Source of the DNA: JAJCZZ01 sp964569085
Lineage (GTDB): Bacteria > Gemmatimonadota > Gemmatimonadetes > Longimicrobiales > Gaopeijiaceae
Assembly (NCBI GenBank): GCA_964569085.1
Contig: CAZMTA010000004.1
Location: 1 to 64,000 of the forward strand
Direction: 5' to 3'
Length of the DNA stretch: 64,000 nt
Part shown: positions 20,560 through 28,475 of the stretch, one piece after another
Position numbering within the stretch: the stretch's first letter is position 1
Layout: each line of letters opens with the position of its first letter
The notes under the pieces: generated by a model
Database searches by the model: none
Seen by the model: the letters and a program-made list of their open reading frames with translations, nothing else
What the model was told of the DNA's origin: nothing
Made by a program: the position numbers and the translations under genes

Positions 20560-23181
20560 TTACTCCCGGAGGGAGATCAGCGCGTCCACCCGGCTCGCGC
20601 GCCGCGCGGGGACCCAGGCCGCCAGGAGGGCGGTGACCAGGAGCACCCCCGCCGACAGGACGAGGGAGGGGGCATCCAGGGGCTCGACGCCGAAGAGGAG
20701 GCCCGAGAGGGCCCGCCCCACCGCCCAGGCGGCCGCCAGTCCCAGCCCCACGCCGGCCAGGGCCAGCCCGGCGCCCCGGGCCATCACCATCCGTACCAGG
20801 GCGCCCGGCTCCGCGCCCAGCGCCTTCCGCACGCCCAGCTCCCGGATCTGCTGGGAGACCCCGAAGGAGACGAGCCCGTAGAGCCCCGCCGCGGCCAGGA
20901 GGAGGGCCAGCGCGCCGAAGGTCCCGGTCAGCCAGCCCAGCGTCCGGGTCTCCCGGAGCGAGCGCGTCAGCGCGCTCCGGAGCGCCACCGTGCTGGAGAC
21001 CGGGAGCTCTGGGTCGGCGCGGGCCACCACCTCCCGGAGGATGCGCTGGAGGCGGGCCGGGGGTACCGTTCCGCGGGCGTGGAGCGCCATCCCGGCCTGG
21101 TAGAGGTGGGCCGCCGGGTAGTACACCGCTGGGCGGGGGGCGTCCCGGAGGGAGCGCATCTGGACGTCCCCCACCACGCCCACCACCCGCCAGCCGGGCT
21201 CGCCGGCCAGGCGCCGCCCCACCGCGCGCCCCTGGGGCCAGAAGAGGCGGGCCAGCGCCTCGTTCACCACCACGACGCGGTCCGCCTCCTCCTCGGGCCC
21301 TCCCAGGGCGCGCCCCTCCCGGACGGGGATCCGAAGGGTCTCGAAGTAGTCGGCGCCCACCGCGATGTATTCGGCCTCGAACCCCTCGTGATCCGGTTGG
21401 TCCGCGGGACGCACCGTGGCCCGGCTGTGGCCGCCCACCACCGGAGCCTGGTTCGCCACGGCGGCGGCCTGGATCTCCGGCCGTGCCTGGGCCAGCTCGG
21501 CCACCCGCCGGAGGAAGGCCCGTCCGTCCTCCTCGTCGTCGTACCGGCCGGTGGCAGCCAGGTCCGCGAAGGCCACCGCCACACCCTCGGGGTCGAATCC
21601 CGGGTGGGCGTCCCGGGCGTTCATCATGCTCCGGCCCAGGAGGGTGGCCGCTGCCACCAGGGCCATGGAGATCCCCACCTGAAGCACCACCAGGGCGTCC
21701 CGGAAGCGGGTCCGGCCGGGCCGCACCCGTCCGCCGCCCTCTCTCAGGGAGGTCATGAGGTCCCCGGAGCCCAGGGACCAGGAGGGCACCACCCCGAAGA
21801 GGACCCCCGCCACGATTCCCATAGCCCCGGTGAAGAGCCAGACCCGGGGGTCCGGGTCCGTGGAGAGCGCCAGGGGAGGGAGGACGGCCACCAGGGGACG
21901 GGAGACCAGCCCGACGAGGGGGACCGCCACCAAGGTGGCCAGCGCCGCCAGGAGGAGGCTCTCCGTGAGGAGCTGACGGCCCACCCGGGCCCGCCCCGCC
22001 CCCAGGGCCACCCGGACGCCCAACTCGGTCCGGCGCGCCTCGGTGCGGGCCAGGAAAAGGTTCGCCACGTTGCTGCAAGCCAGGAGTAGGACGGCCCCGA
22101 CCACCGCGAGGAGGAGGACGGACAGGGTCCGGGCGGTGGTGCGCTCCTGCGGGTCGAGGCGGGCGCCTGGGCCGACCAGGGCCAGGATCGTCCCGCCCTC
22201 GGGGTTCGCCGCGCGGAGCCGATCGGTGAAGAGGCGGGCGTCCGCTTCGGCCTCGGCCAGGGTGGCGCCTTCCTCCAGCCGCCCGATGATATCGATCCAA
22301 CTCCAGCCCCAGCGCTCGAACGGTAGTTCGCCGTAGTACCCCGGGTACTGCATGGTGGGCAGCCAGAGGTCGGGCGGCGTGCCCACGGTGGCGGCGCCCA
22401 CGAACCCCGGCTGGGCCACGCCCACCACCTCGTAGGGGACCGCGCCCAGGGTGACGGTGCGCCCCACGATCCCCGGGTCGGCCCCGAAGCGACGGGTCCA
22501 CAACCCGTGGCCGAGGACGACCACGGGGTGCTCGCCGGGCCGGAGGTCGTCCCGGGGGCCCAGGAGGCGGCCGAGGTAGGGCTGGGTCCCCAGGACCTGG
22601 AAGTAGCTCCCGGAGACCAGGTCGGCGGAGAGCTGCACCGCGTCCACGCCCGTGCCCAGCACCACCGAGGAGGCGGAGACGCCGGCGATGCCCGAGAAGG
22701 AGCGCGCCTCCTCCCGCATGAGCCGGTAGGCCGGCCACGACCAGTTGTCCCAACGAGGGGCGTCCTCGTAGCTCCGCGCGATCTGCACAAGGCGCTCCGG
22801 CTCCTGGACCGCCGGGGGCGGCCGGAAGAGGAGGGTGTTCACCACGGAGAAGACGGCGCCGTTGGCCCCGATGCCCAGCGCCAGGGTGAGCACGGCCATG
22901 ACCGTGAACCCCGGCGCCCGCCGGAGCGTCCGCGCCGCGTACCGTAGATCCGTCCACAGGCTTCCCATCGTCCACCCCTCCGCCCGGGTCCACACCGCGT
23001 GGGGGATCGCCCCCACGACGAACCGCCAGGGGCCCGGGAGCCCCCGGGTCCCCCGCCCGCGCGCTTCGTCCAGCGCCGCGAGTTCACCCCTCCACTCCTC
23101 GAGCCACTCCGCCCGTTCACGCCGGGGGACCAGGAGCGCCGCCAGGCGGAGGAGCCCCGCCCGCAGCGCCGCTCCGCTCAT
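20560..23181 (-). CDS. ADOP-type ABC permease (FtsX/MacB-like duplicated permease)
   Basis: Membrane protein of 873 residues. A short N-terminal region (RRERAEWLEEWRGELAALDEARG) is followed by the duplicated permease: DLRYAARTLRRAPGFTVMAVLTLALGIGANGAVFSVVNTLLFRPPP, a MacB-like periplasmic core, then a second core and terminal FtsX helices (QIRELGVRKALGAEPGALVRMVMARGA). This is the acidobacterial duplicated orphan permease layout, in which no cognate ATPase is adjacent. The start overlaps the PadR stop (ATGA). Substrate and role are unknown; relatives export peptides or lipids or transmit force to envelope proteins. Confidence 0.9.
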   Translation of the reverse strand: MSGAALRAGLLRLAALLVPRRERAEWLEEWRGELAALDEARGRGTRGLPGPWRFVVGAIPHAVWTRAEGWTMGSLWTDLRYAARTLRRAPGFTVMAVLTLALGIGANGAVFSVVNTLLFRPPPAVQEPERLVQIARSYEDAPRWDNWSWPAYRLMREEARSFSGIAGVSASSVVLGTGVDAVQLSADLVSGSYFQVLGTQPYLGRLLGPRDDLRPGEHPVVVLGHGLWTRRFGADPGIVGRTVTLGAVPYEVVGVAQPGFVGAATVGTPPDLWLPTMQYPGYYGELPFERWGWSWIDIIGRLEEGATLAEAEADARLFTDRLRAANPEGGTILALVGPGARLDPQERTTARTLSVLLLAVVGAVLLLACSNVANLFLARTEARRTELGVRVALGAGRARVGRQLLTESLLLAALATLVAVPLVGLVSRPLVAVLPPLALSTDPDPRVWLFTGAMGIVAGVLFGVVPSWSLGSGDLMTSLREGGGRVRPGRTRFRDALVVLQVGISMALVAAATLLGRSMMNARDAHPGFDPEGVAVAFADLAATGRYDDEEDGRAFLRRVAELAQARPEIQAAAVANQAPVVGGHSRATVRPADQPDHEGFEAEYIAVGADYFETLRIPVREGRALGGPEEEADRVVVVNEALARLFWPQGRAVGRRLAGEPGWRVVGVVGDVQMRSLRDAPRPAVYYPAAHLYQAGMALHARGTVPPARLQRILREVVARADPELPVSSTVALRSALTRSLRETRTLGWLTGTFGALALLLAAAGLYGLVSFGVSQQIRELGVRKALGAEPGALVRMVMARGAGLALAGVGLGLAAAWAVGRALSGLLFGVEPLDAPSLVLSAGVLLVTALLAAWVPARRASRVDALISLRE

Positions 23182-23492
23182 CCGGCGTCCGGGGACGGCT
23201 CGGCCTGGAGCGTCGTCGCCAGGGCGCGCACCCGGGCCGCTTCCCGGGCCAGCACCCGCGCCCCCTCCTCCGTCAGCTCGTGGTACTTCCGCCGGGGACG
23301 CCCCTCCTCCTCGGCCGAAGCGTCGTCCTCCCACCGGGACCGCACCAGCGCCCGGTCGCGGAGGCGGCCCAGCGTCGGGTACACGGTCCCCGAGGGGAGC
23401 CCCGTGCGGGCGACGATGTCCAGGCCGTAGGTGGCTCCGTCGCGGATGGCGGCGAGGATCCGGAGGGTGCCGAGGCCGAGGGAGCGCGCCAT
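23178..23492 (-). CDS. PadR-family transcriptional regulator
   Basis: Winged-helix regulator of 104 residues: GTLRILAAIRDGATYGLDIVARTGLPSGTVYPTLGRLRDRALV, the basic wing RPRRKYHELTEEGARVLA, then a short C-terminal helix. PadR proteins act as dimers, usually repressors. It is translationally coupled to the ADOP permease, as is common for this family pair. The ATG at 23492 begins the conserved domain; upstream sequence is not family-like. A palindrome lies 22 bp upstream. Confidence 0.88.
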   Translation of the reverse strand: MARSLGLGTLRILAAIRDGATYGLDIVARTGLPSGTVYPTLGRLRDRALVRSRWEDDASAEEEGRPRRKYHELTEEGARVLAREAARVRALATTLQAEPSPDAG

Positions 23493-23514
23493 GGGCGTCC
23501 TTGGGTAGAAGTGT

Positions 23515-23524
23515 AAGGTACCTT
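23515..23524. promoter_or_regulatory. Candidate PadR operator palindrome
   Basis: AAGGTACCTT is a perfect 10-bp palindrome in a locally AT-rich patch between the divergent padR and msrB genes, 22 bp upstream of the padR ATG. Autoregulation from such a site is typical for PadR proteins. The match is to layout only, since no consensus for this subfamily can be checked here. Confidence 0.42.
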
Positions 23525-23650
23525 CAACTTGTATGCACCGGGCGCCCCCGGTCAAGAGGACGGAACCCCGGCGCGGCTCTCCGGTGTATCCCGCCCCGGA
23601 CCCGTTCCGCGTGCGCCCGCCCAGGCGCCGCACCCCATCCCGGAGGACCC

Positions 23651-24130
23651 ATGTCCGACCCCAGCGACCGCAGCGACGCCGAGTGGCGTGAGGCGCTCTC
23701 GCCGGAGGAGTACCAGATCCTCCGGAAGAAGGGCACCGAGCGCGCCTTCACCGGCCGCTACTGGAACGAGAAGACCCCGGGGGTCTATCGGTGCCGCGGC
23801 TGCGGGGAGCCCCTCTTCTCCTCGGACACCAAGTACGAGTCCGGCTCGGGCTGGCCCTCCTTCTGGGAGCCGGTGGCCGAGGGCGCGGTGGCCCAGGAGG
23901 ACGACCGTTCCCTCTTCATGCGCCGCACCGAGGTCCTCTGCTCCTCGTGCGGAGGGCACCTGGGCCACGTCTTTCCGGACGGACCCGAGCCCACGGGGCT
24001 GCGCTACTGCATCAACTCGGCCTCCCTGGAGCTGGACCCGGAGGACGCCGCGGAGAAGGAGACGCCCGCCGACGCCGACGCCGACGCGGACGCCGACGCC
24101 GCCGGCTCCGGAACCGGGGACGACCGCTGA
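23651..24130 (+). CDS. msrB: Peptide-methionine (R)-S-oxide reductase MsrB
   Basis: Reductase of 159 residues that repairs methionine-R-sulfoxide. It has EYQILRKKGTERAFTGRYWN, zinc-binding pairs CRGC and CSSC, SGSGWPSFWEP, GGHLGHVFPDGP and the catalytic Cys in LRYCINSASL. No signal peptide is seen, so it is cytoplasmic. It has an unusual C-terminal extension of alternating Asp and Ala. The CTG start of the next gene overlaps its stop. Confidence 0.94.
   Translation: MSDPSDRSDAEWREALSPEEYQILRKKGTERAFTGRYWNEKTPGVYRCRGCGEPLFSSDTKYESGSGWPSFWEPVAEGAVAQEDDRSLFMRRTEVLCSSCGGHLGHVFPDGPEPTGLRYCINSASLELDPEDAAEKETPADADADADADAAGSGTGDDR
24071..24100 (+). repeat. Five GACGCC-type hexamers in the msrB tail
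   Basis: Five tandem hexamers (four GACGCC, one GACGCG) encode the DADADADADA tail of MsrB. Such a repeat could change length by slippage without a frameshift. Confidence 0.7.
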
Positions 24131-24726
24131 GCGGCCCGGGCCGGACCGCGGCCGCCCTCCTGGTGGCCGGAGCGCTGGCCGCCTGCGCGTCCGGCGCGCC
24201 GCCGGAGCCCGGCGAGAGCCGCCTGACGCCGCCGGACCTCCGGGGACGCACCGTCATGGTGCTTCCCGTCCAGGAGCTGGTGGGCGTCCAGGGCACGCCG
24301 GACGCCGAGCTCGCCTTCCAGCTCGAGGACCGGGAGCCGGGCATCGACTGGGTCTTCCCGGACCGCATCGAGCGGGCGCTTCAGCGCTCCCCGGGCATCC
24401 AGGCGGAGCCCCGGGGCCTCCCCGTGGGCGCCTTCCTGACCTCCGAGGTCCGACGCGTCGGCGACCCCCTGTACGGGGAGCTCCGACGCATGGCCGCCCT
24501 GGTGGACGCCGACGTGGCCCTGATCCCGGTCCGCCTCGGCGTCCGCGGCACCGCGGACGGGGGGACGGCGCTGGGCGTGCACGCCGCCCTGGTGGAGGTG
24601 CGTACCGGCCGGGTCGTCTGGTACGGGCTCGAGGAAGGGTCCGCGGGCGATCCCGCGGACCCCTCCACGACCGCGTCGGCCGTGGACGCCCTGGCGCGAA
24701 GGTTGCTCTGGTATTCCGCGCGGTAG
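24127..24726 (+). CDS. Unknown lipoprotein with probable CTG start overlapping the msrB stop
   Basis: Reading from CTG at 24127, the protein has 199 residues and begins with a complete lipoprotein signal (S-G-P-G-R, then AAALLVAGALAAC). The only other in-frame start near it, GTG at 24163, would leave just seven residues before the Cys. A GGGG sits 7 bp before the CTG, and the CTG overlaps the msrB TGA (CTGA), which suggests coupling. The mature part has an alpha/beta character (TVMVLPVQEL, ALIPVRLGV, ALVEVRTGRVVWYG) like lipoproteins that bind ligands in the periplasm. No family is recognised. Confidence 0.6.
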   Translation: MSGPGRTAAALLVAGALAACASGAPPEPGESRLTPPDLRGRTVMVLPVQELVGVQGTPDAELAFQLEDREPGIDWVFPDRIERALQRSPGIQAEPRGLPVGAFLTSEVRRVGDPLYGELRRMAALVDADVALIPVRLGVRGTADGGTALGVHAALVEVRTGRVVWYGLEEGSAGDPADPSTTASAVDALARRLLWYSAR

Positions 24727-24829
24727 GCGGCCCGCCGACCCGCGTCCCCCGCCCGCTCTCCCGGGCTCTCCCGCCGCTCCCCCGACGCCGCTCCGCGGAC
24801 GTCGTTCAGCAGATCATCGAGGGACCATC

Positions 24830-25345
24830 GTGACGAATCGAATCGGACGGATCGCGCTGGCGCTGTCGGCCGCCGTCCTCACGAGCGCCTGCACCAACGG
24901 CAGCTCGGCGGACCTCCCGGTCCCCGACGCCGACGTGGTCGAGGAGCGCTTCAGCTATCCCGGCGGCCTGACCGCGCGGATCAGCGGGAACGTGGCCGAG
25001 GTGACCATCACCCAGGATCCCGACCAGCTCCGCCGGGGCGGGTCGTTGTGGGCGAAGGTCGGTCCTTACATCGTTCTCTTCACCGACGAGACGTACCAGC
25101 TCTTCGAGGACTATCCCGGTCTGGCGGGCGTGCGCGTGGTATCGCGCGTTCCCGACGGCACGGAGGTGGCGCGGGCCCTCCTGCGCTACGACGAGCTCAC
25201 CGGCGTCCAGTGGCGGCGCGCGCTCAACATCGCCGGGACGGCCCGGCGCGACGGCACCGAGCGCATGACGCTGCTGGAGGACCTGGTGGACTGGGGCGAA
25301 GAGCACACCGACTTCGACTACAACGACCGGTATCTCCGGCGCTGA
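24830..25345 (+). CDS. Unknown lipoprotein
   Basis: Protein of 171 residues starting with GTG. The signal ends with the lipobox LTSAC. The mature domain (VVEERFSYPGGLTARISGNVAEVTITQDP, then AKVGPYIVLFTDETYQLFEDYPGL) looks like a small beta-rich envelope domain. No family is recognised. It lies between the other lipoprotein and the isocitrate dehydrogenase gene, 38 bp upstream of the latter, and may be co-transcribed with it. Confidence 0.65.
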   Translation: MTNRIGRIALALSAAVLTSACTNGSSADLPVPDADVVEERFSYPGGLTARISGNVAEVTITQDPDQLRRGGSLWAKVGPYIVLFTDETYQLFEDYPGLAGVRVVSRVPDGTEVARALLRYDELTGVQWRRALNIAGTARRDGTERMTLLEDLVDWGEEHTDFDYNDRYLRR

Positions 25346-25383
25346 GGCGCCGCCGACACCCCGACCCTCCGACACCGAGCTCC

Positions 25384-26397
25384 ATGGCCAAGACCATCAC
25401 CCTCATCCCCGGCGACGGCATCGGACCCGAGGTCACCCGCGCCACGCGGACCATCCTCGACGCCGCGGGCGCCGACCTCGAGTACGACGAGCAGATCGCC
25501 GGCGTCACCGCGCTGGAGAAGGTCAGCGACCCCCTCCCCCAGGCCACGCTCGACTCCATCGAGCGCACCGGCGTCGCGCTGAAGGGCCCTCTCACCACCC
25601 CCTCCGGCACGGGCTTCCGCTCCATCAACGTCGCCATCCGGAAGGAGTACGAGCTGTACGCCAACGTGCGGCCGGTGAAGACGCTCCTCCACGGCGGCCG
25701 CTACGAGGACATCGACCTCGTCCTGATCCGGGAGAACACCGAGGGGCTCTACGTGGGCGTGGAGCACTACATCGGGATGGAGGGCGATCCCAAGGCGGCG
25801 GCCGAGTCGGTGATGATCATCACCCGCTTCGGCGCCGAGCGGATCTGCCGGTACGCCTTCGAGTACGCACGGCGCCACGGGCGCAAGAAGGTCACGCTGG
25901 CCCACAAGGCCAACATCCTGAAGTACACCCAGGGCCTCTTCCTCGAGGTGGGCCACGAGGTGGCGGAGGACTATCCGGAGATCGAGTGGGAGGACCGGAT
26001 CATCGACGCCACGGCCATGCAGCTCGTGCTGAACCCCCACGAGTTCGACGTGCTGGTCATGGAGAACATGTTCGGCGACATCCTCTCCGACCTCATGGCG
26101 GGGCTGGTCGGCGGGCTCGGCTTCGCGCCGGCGGCCAACATCGGGGACGACGTGGCCATGTTCGAGGCCGTCCACGGGTCCGCGCCCGACATCGCCGGGA
26201 AGGGCGTGGCCAACCCCACGTCCCTCCTCCTCTCCGCCTGCCTGATGCTGGACCACCTGGACCAGGGCGACGTGGCCGACCGGATCCGCGCGGCCGTCCG
26301 CTCCGTGCTGCGGGGCGGGGAGATCCGCACCGCCGACATGGGCGGGAGCCACGGCACCGACGACTACACCCGCGCCCTGGTCGAGGCGCTCGGCTAG
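25384..26397 (+). CDS. NAD-type isocitrate/isopropylmalate dehydrogenase family enzyme
   Basis: Beta-decarboxylating dehydrogenase of 337 residues. It has LIPGDGIGPEVT at the N terminus, substrate residues in SINVAIRKEYELYANVRP, LIRENTEGLYVGVEH, the Lys in AHKANILKYTQGLF, and metal-binding Asp residues in MENMFGDILSDL. The nucleotide site is FEAVHGSAPDIAGKGVANP. The short form and the YANVRPV and ENTEGLY patterns best fit NAD-dependent isocitrate dehydrogenase of the TCA cycle; homoisocitrate or isopropylmalate dehydrogenase is possible. Confidence 0.88.
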   Translation: MAKTITLIPGDGIGPEVTRATRTILDAAGADLEYDEQIAGVTALEKVSDPLPQATLDSIERTGVALKGPLTTPSGTGFRSINVAIRKEYELYANVRPVKTLLHGGRYEDIDLVLIRENTEGLYVGVEHYIGMEGDPKAAAESVMIITRFGAERICRYAFEYARRHGRKKVTLAHKANILKYTQGLFLEVGHEVAEDYPEIEWEDRIIDATAMQLVLNPHEFDVLVMENMFGDILSDLMAGLVGGLGFAPAANIGDDVAMFEAVHGSAPDIAGKGVANPTSLLLSACLMLDHLDQGDVADRIRAAVRSVLRGGEIRTADMGGSHGTDDYTRALVEALG

Positions 26398-26435
26398 GCA
26401 GAGGCGCGGCGTGACGCGGAACGGAGGGGCCCGGA

Positions 26436-26463
26436 GCCCGGCGCCCACGCACGGGCGCCGGGC
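26436..26463 (+). other. GC-rich stem-loop between the dehydrogenase and zinc-ribbon genes
   Basis: An 11-bp perfect stem (GCCCGGCGCCC and its complement) encloses a 6-base loop. It starts 39 bp after the dehydrogenase stop and ends 12 bp before the next ATG. With no T-run, it may be a weak terminator or an mRNA-end hairpin. Confidence 0.4.
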
Positions 26464-26475
26464 GGGGGCAGGGGC

Positions 26476-26871
26476 ATGAGCGAGCGGAAGGTCACCTGGC
26501 GGGACCGCTACCCGGAAGGCTTCGTCACCTGTGTGCGGTGCCTCGGCACCTTCGACGTCCTCGACCTGGACCGCCTCCTCTGGTGCGCGGAGTGCCAGGG
26601 CCGGGCCCGGGCCCGGGCGACGCGGTGGGGATGGCTCCTCGGCCTCGCCTTCGCCGGGGTGATGGGCGTCTACGTCTGGCTCACGATCCGGCCGTCCGCC
26701 GACCTCATCCCCGCCGCCTGGCTGGCGACCTTCATCGCCGCGGTGTGGATCGGCTCCAAGGTGGGCCGGGAGCTGGTGTACGGGCTCATGCGCTTCCGCA
26801 ACGCCCGGGCGGTCGAGGCCGTGCCCCCGGAGCTGTCGGCCACCGACCCGGCGGCGCCTCCGGAGGACTAG
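26476..26871 (+). CDS. Small zinc-ribbon membrane protein
   Basis: Protein of 131 residues. The N terminus carries two CxxC pairs (CVRC at about 19-22, CAEC at about 37-40), a likely zinc ribbon. Two transmembrane helices follow (about 52-70 and 77-97), then a short Pro-rich tail. No family is recognised. The stop codon overlaps the stop of the convergent acyl-CoA dehydrogenase gene in the sequence CTAG. Confidence 0.62.
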   Translation: MSERKVTWRDRYPEGFVTCVRCLGTFDVLDLDRLLWCAECQGRARARATRWGWLLGLAFAGVMGVYVWLTIRPSADLIPAAWLATFIAAVWIGSKVGRELVYGLMRFRNARAVEAVPPELSATDPAAPPED

Positions 26872-28055
26872 AAGGCCGAGATCCCCGTCACGGCCTGGCC
26901 CAGGATCAGCGAGTGGATGTCGTGGGTCCCCTCGTAGGTGTAGACCGACTCCAGGTTGGCCATGTGCCGCATGGAGTGGTACTCCACCAGGATCCCGTTC
27001 CCGCCCAGCAGCCGTCGGGCCTCCCGGGCGATGTCGCACGCCATGTCCACGTTGGCCCGCTTGGCCATGGACACCTGCTGCGCCGTCATCGTCCCGTCCA
27101 TCTTCATCTGGCCCAGCCGGTACGCCATGAGCTGGCCCTGGGTGATCTTGGTGAGCATGTCCGCCAGGCGGACCTGCTGGATCTGCTTCCCGCCGATGGG
27201 GCCGTCGAACATCACCCGCTCCCCGGCGTAGGAGCGCGCCTCGTCGAAGCACGCCATGGCCGCGCCCACGGCGCCCCACGCGATGCCGTAGCGGGCCTGG
27301 GTGAGGCACATGAGGGGATGCTTGATGCCCCCGGTGCTCCCCGGCATCATGGCGTCCTCGGGGAGCTCGACGTCCTCCAGGACCAGCTCGCTGGTGTCCG
27401 ACGCCAGGAGCGAGAGCTTGCCCTTCTGGTCCCGGGCGCTGAAGCCCGGCGTGTCGGTGGGGACGACGAAGCCCCGGATGCCCTTTACGTCACCCTGCTC
27501 GCGGGTCTGGGCCCAGACCACCGCCACGTCGGCCATGGAGCCGTTGGTGATCCACATCTTGGCCCCGTTGAGCCGCCAGCCCGAGTCGGTGCGTTCGGCC
27601 CGGGTGATCATCCCGGCCGGGTTCGAGCCGTAGTCGGGCTCGGTGAGGCCGAAGCAGCCCACGGCCTCGCCGCTGGCCAGCTTCGGGAGCCAGGCCTCCT
27701 TCTGGGCGTCGGAGCCGAAGGCGAAGATCGGGTACATCACCAGGGCGCCCTGCACGGACGCGAAGGAGCGGATGCCCGAGTCGCCCCGCTCCAGCTCCTG
27801 CATGATGATGCCGTAGGCGATGTCGTCCAGGCCCGCGCAGCCGTACTCCTCGGGGAGGTTCGCGCCCAGCACCCCCAGCTCCCCCATCTCCGGGATGAGC
27901 TCGGTGGGCATCCGCCGCTCCACGTACGCGTCTCCGATGAGCGGCATCACCCGCTCCTCCACCCAGTCGCGCAGGGTGTCGCGGATCATGCGCTGCTCCT
28001 CGGTGAGGAGGGCGTCGATGTCGTAGAAGTCGATGCCTTCGAAGGTGCCGGCCAT
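26868..28055 (-). CDS. gcdH: Glutaryl-CoA dehydrogenase
   Basis: Acyl-CoA dehydrogenase of 395 residues. LTEEQRMIRDTLRDWVEERVMP is the N-terminal helical domain; CFGLTEPDYGSNP and KMWITNGSMADVAVVWA are FAD-contact segments. The C-terminal GGNGILVEYHSMRHMANLESVYTYEGTHDIHSLILGQAVTG is typical of glutaryl-CoA rather than medium-chain dehydrogenases. The catalytic base is E375. It oxidises and decarboxylates glutaryl-CoA in lysine or aromatic degradation. The ATG at 28055 begins the conserved domain. Confidence 0.88.
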   Translation of the reverse strand: MAGTFEGIDFYDIDALLTEEQRMIRDTLRDWVEERVMPLIGDAYVERRMPTELIPEMGELGVLGANLPEEYGCAGLDDIAYGIIMQELERGDSGIRSFASVQGALVMYPIFAFGSDAQKEAWLPKLASGEAVGCFGLTEPDYGSNPAGMITRAERTDSGWRLNGAKMWITNGSMADVAVVWAQTREQGDVKGIRGFVVPTDTPGFSARDQKGKLSLLASDTSELVLEDVELPEDAMMPGSTGGIKHPLMCLTQARYGIAWGAVGAAMACFDEARSYAGERVMFDGPIGGKQIQQVRLADMLTKITQGQLMAYRLGQMKMDGTMTAQQVSMAKRANVDMACDIAREARRLLGGNGILVEYHSMRHMANLESVYTYEGTHDIHSLILGQAVTGISAF

Positions 28056-28475
28056 CGGGATCTCGGGGTCGCTGGGTGAGGTGGGCGGGCTCCGTCCGGG
28101 CCCACGGGCGTCGGAATCTAACCCGCCGACGGGGGCGTGCCGAAGGCGGGGTGGAGGGGTGGGCGGCGCCGGGTCCCGGGCCGTGTCCAACTTTTCCGGC
28201 GGAGAGGGGCGACGGGGCGGAATCGCGCTGCGGTGGGCCGTCCCGAGCCCCTTTGGGGGGCGTGCGCCACATCGCGCGCACCACGCCCCACGGCGCGCGT
28301 TTGCGCGCATCCGGGAAAGTACGTAGGGTCCGTTCCCGACGGGTCCGTAGATGTACGTAGACCCGTCTTGTCGGAACTACCCACTTGCACTATCCTTCAC
28401 ATGCGACCCTCCCGTTGCATCACAATCCATGGACGCCGGGCTCCTGAAGCCCGGACCCGGATATTGGAGAAGATC
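28056..28475. other. Intergenic region between gcdH and the cytochrome cluster
   Basis: This 420-bp gap separates divergent genes. An 8-bp inverted repeat (GACGGGTC at 28338-28345, GACCCGTC at 28360-28367) has a 14-base loop. Part of it (28341-28360) recurs with 17 of 20 identities at 36545-36564, beside another cytochrome gene. A perfect hairpin CCGGGCT-CCTGA-AGCCCGG lies at 28436-28454, just before the GGAG ribosome-binding site of the 9-haem gene. No small ORF or RNA family is recognised. Confidence 0.5.

Noticed and set aside
28056..28310. Longer start for gcdH
   Set aside because: The extension is low-complexity and covers the probable promoter region; the conserved domain begins at 28055.
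28270..28310. GC-rich GCGCGC repeats as an origin or regulator site
   Set aside because: Short, imperfect, and expected in sequence of this composition.
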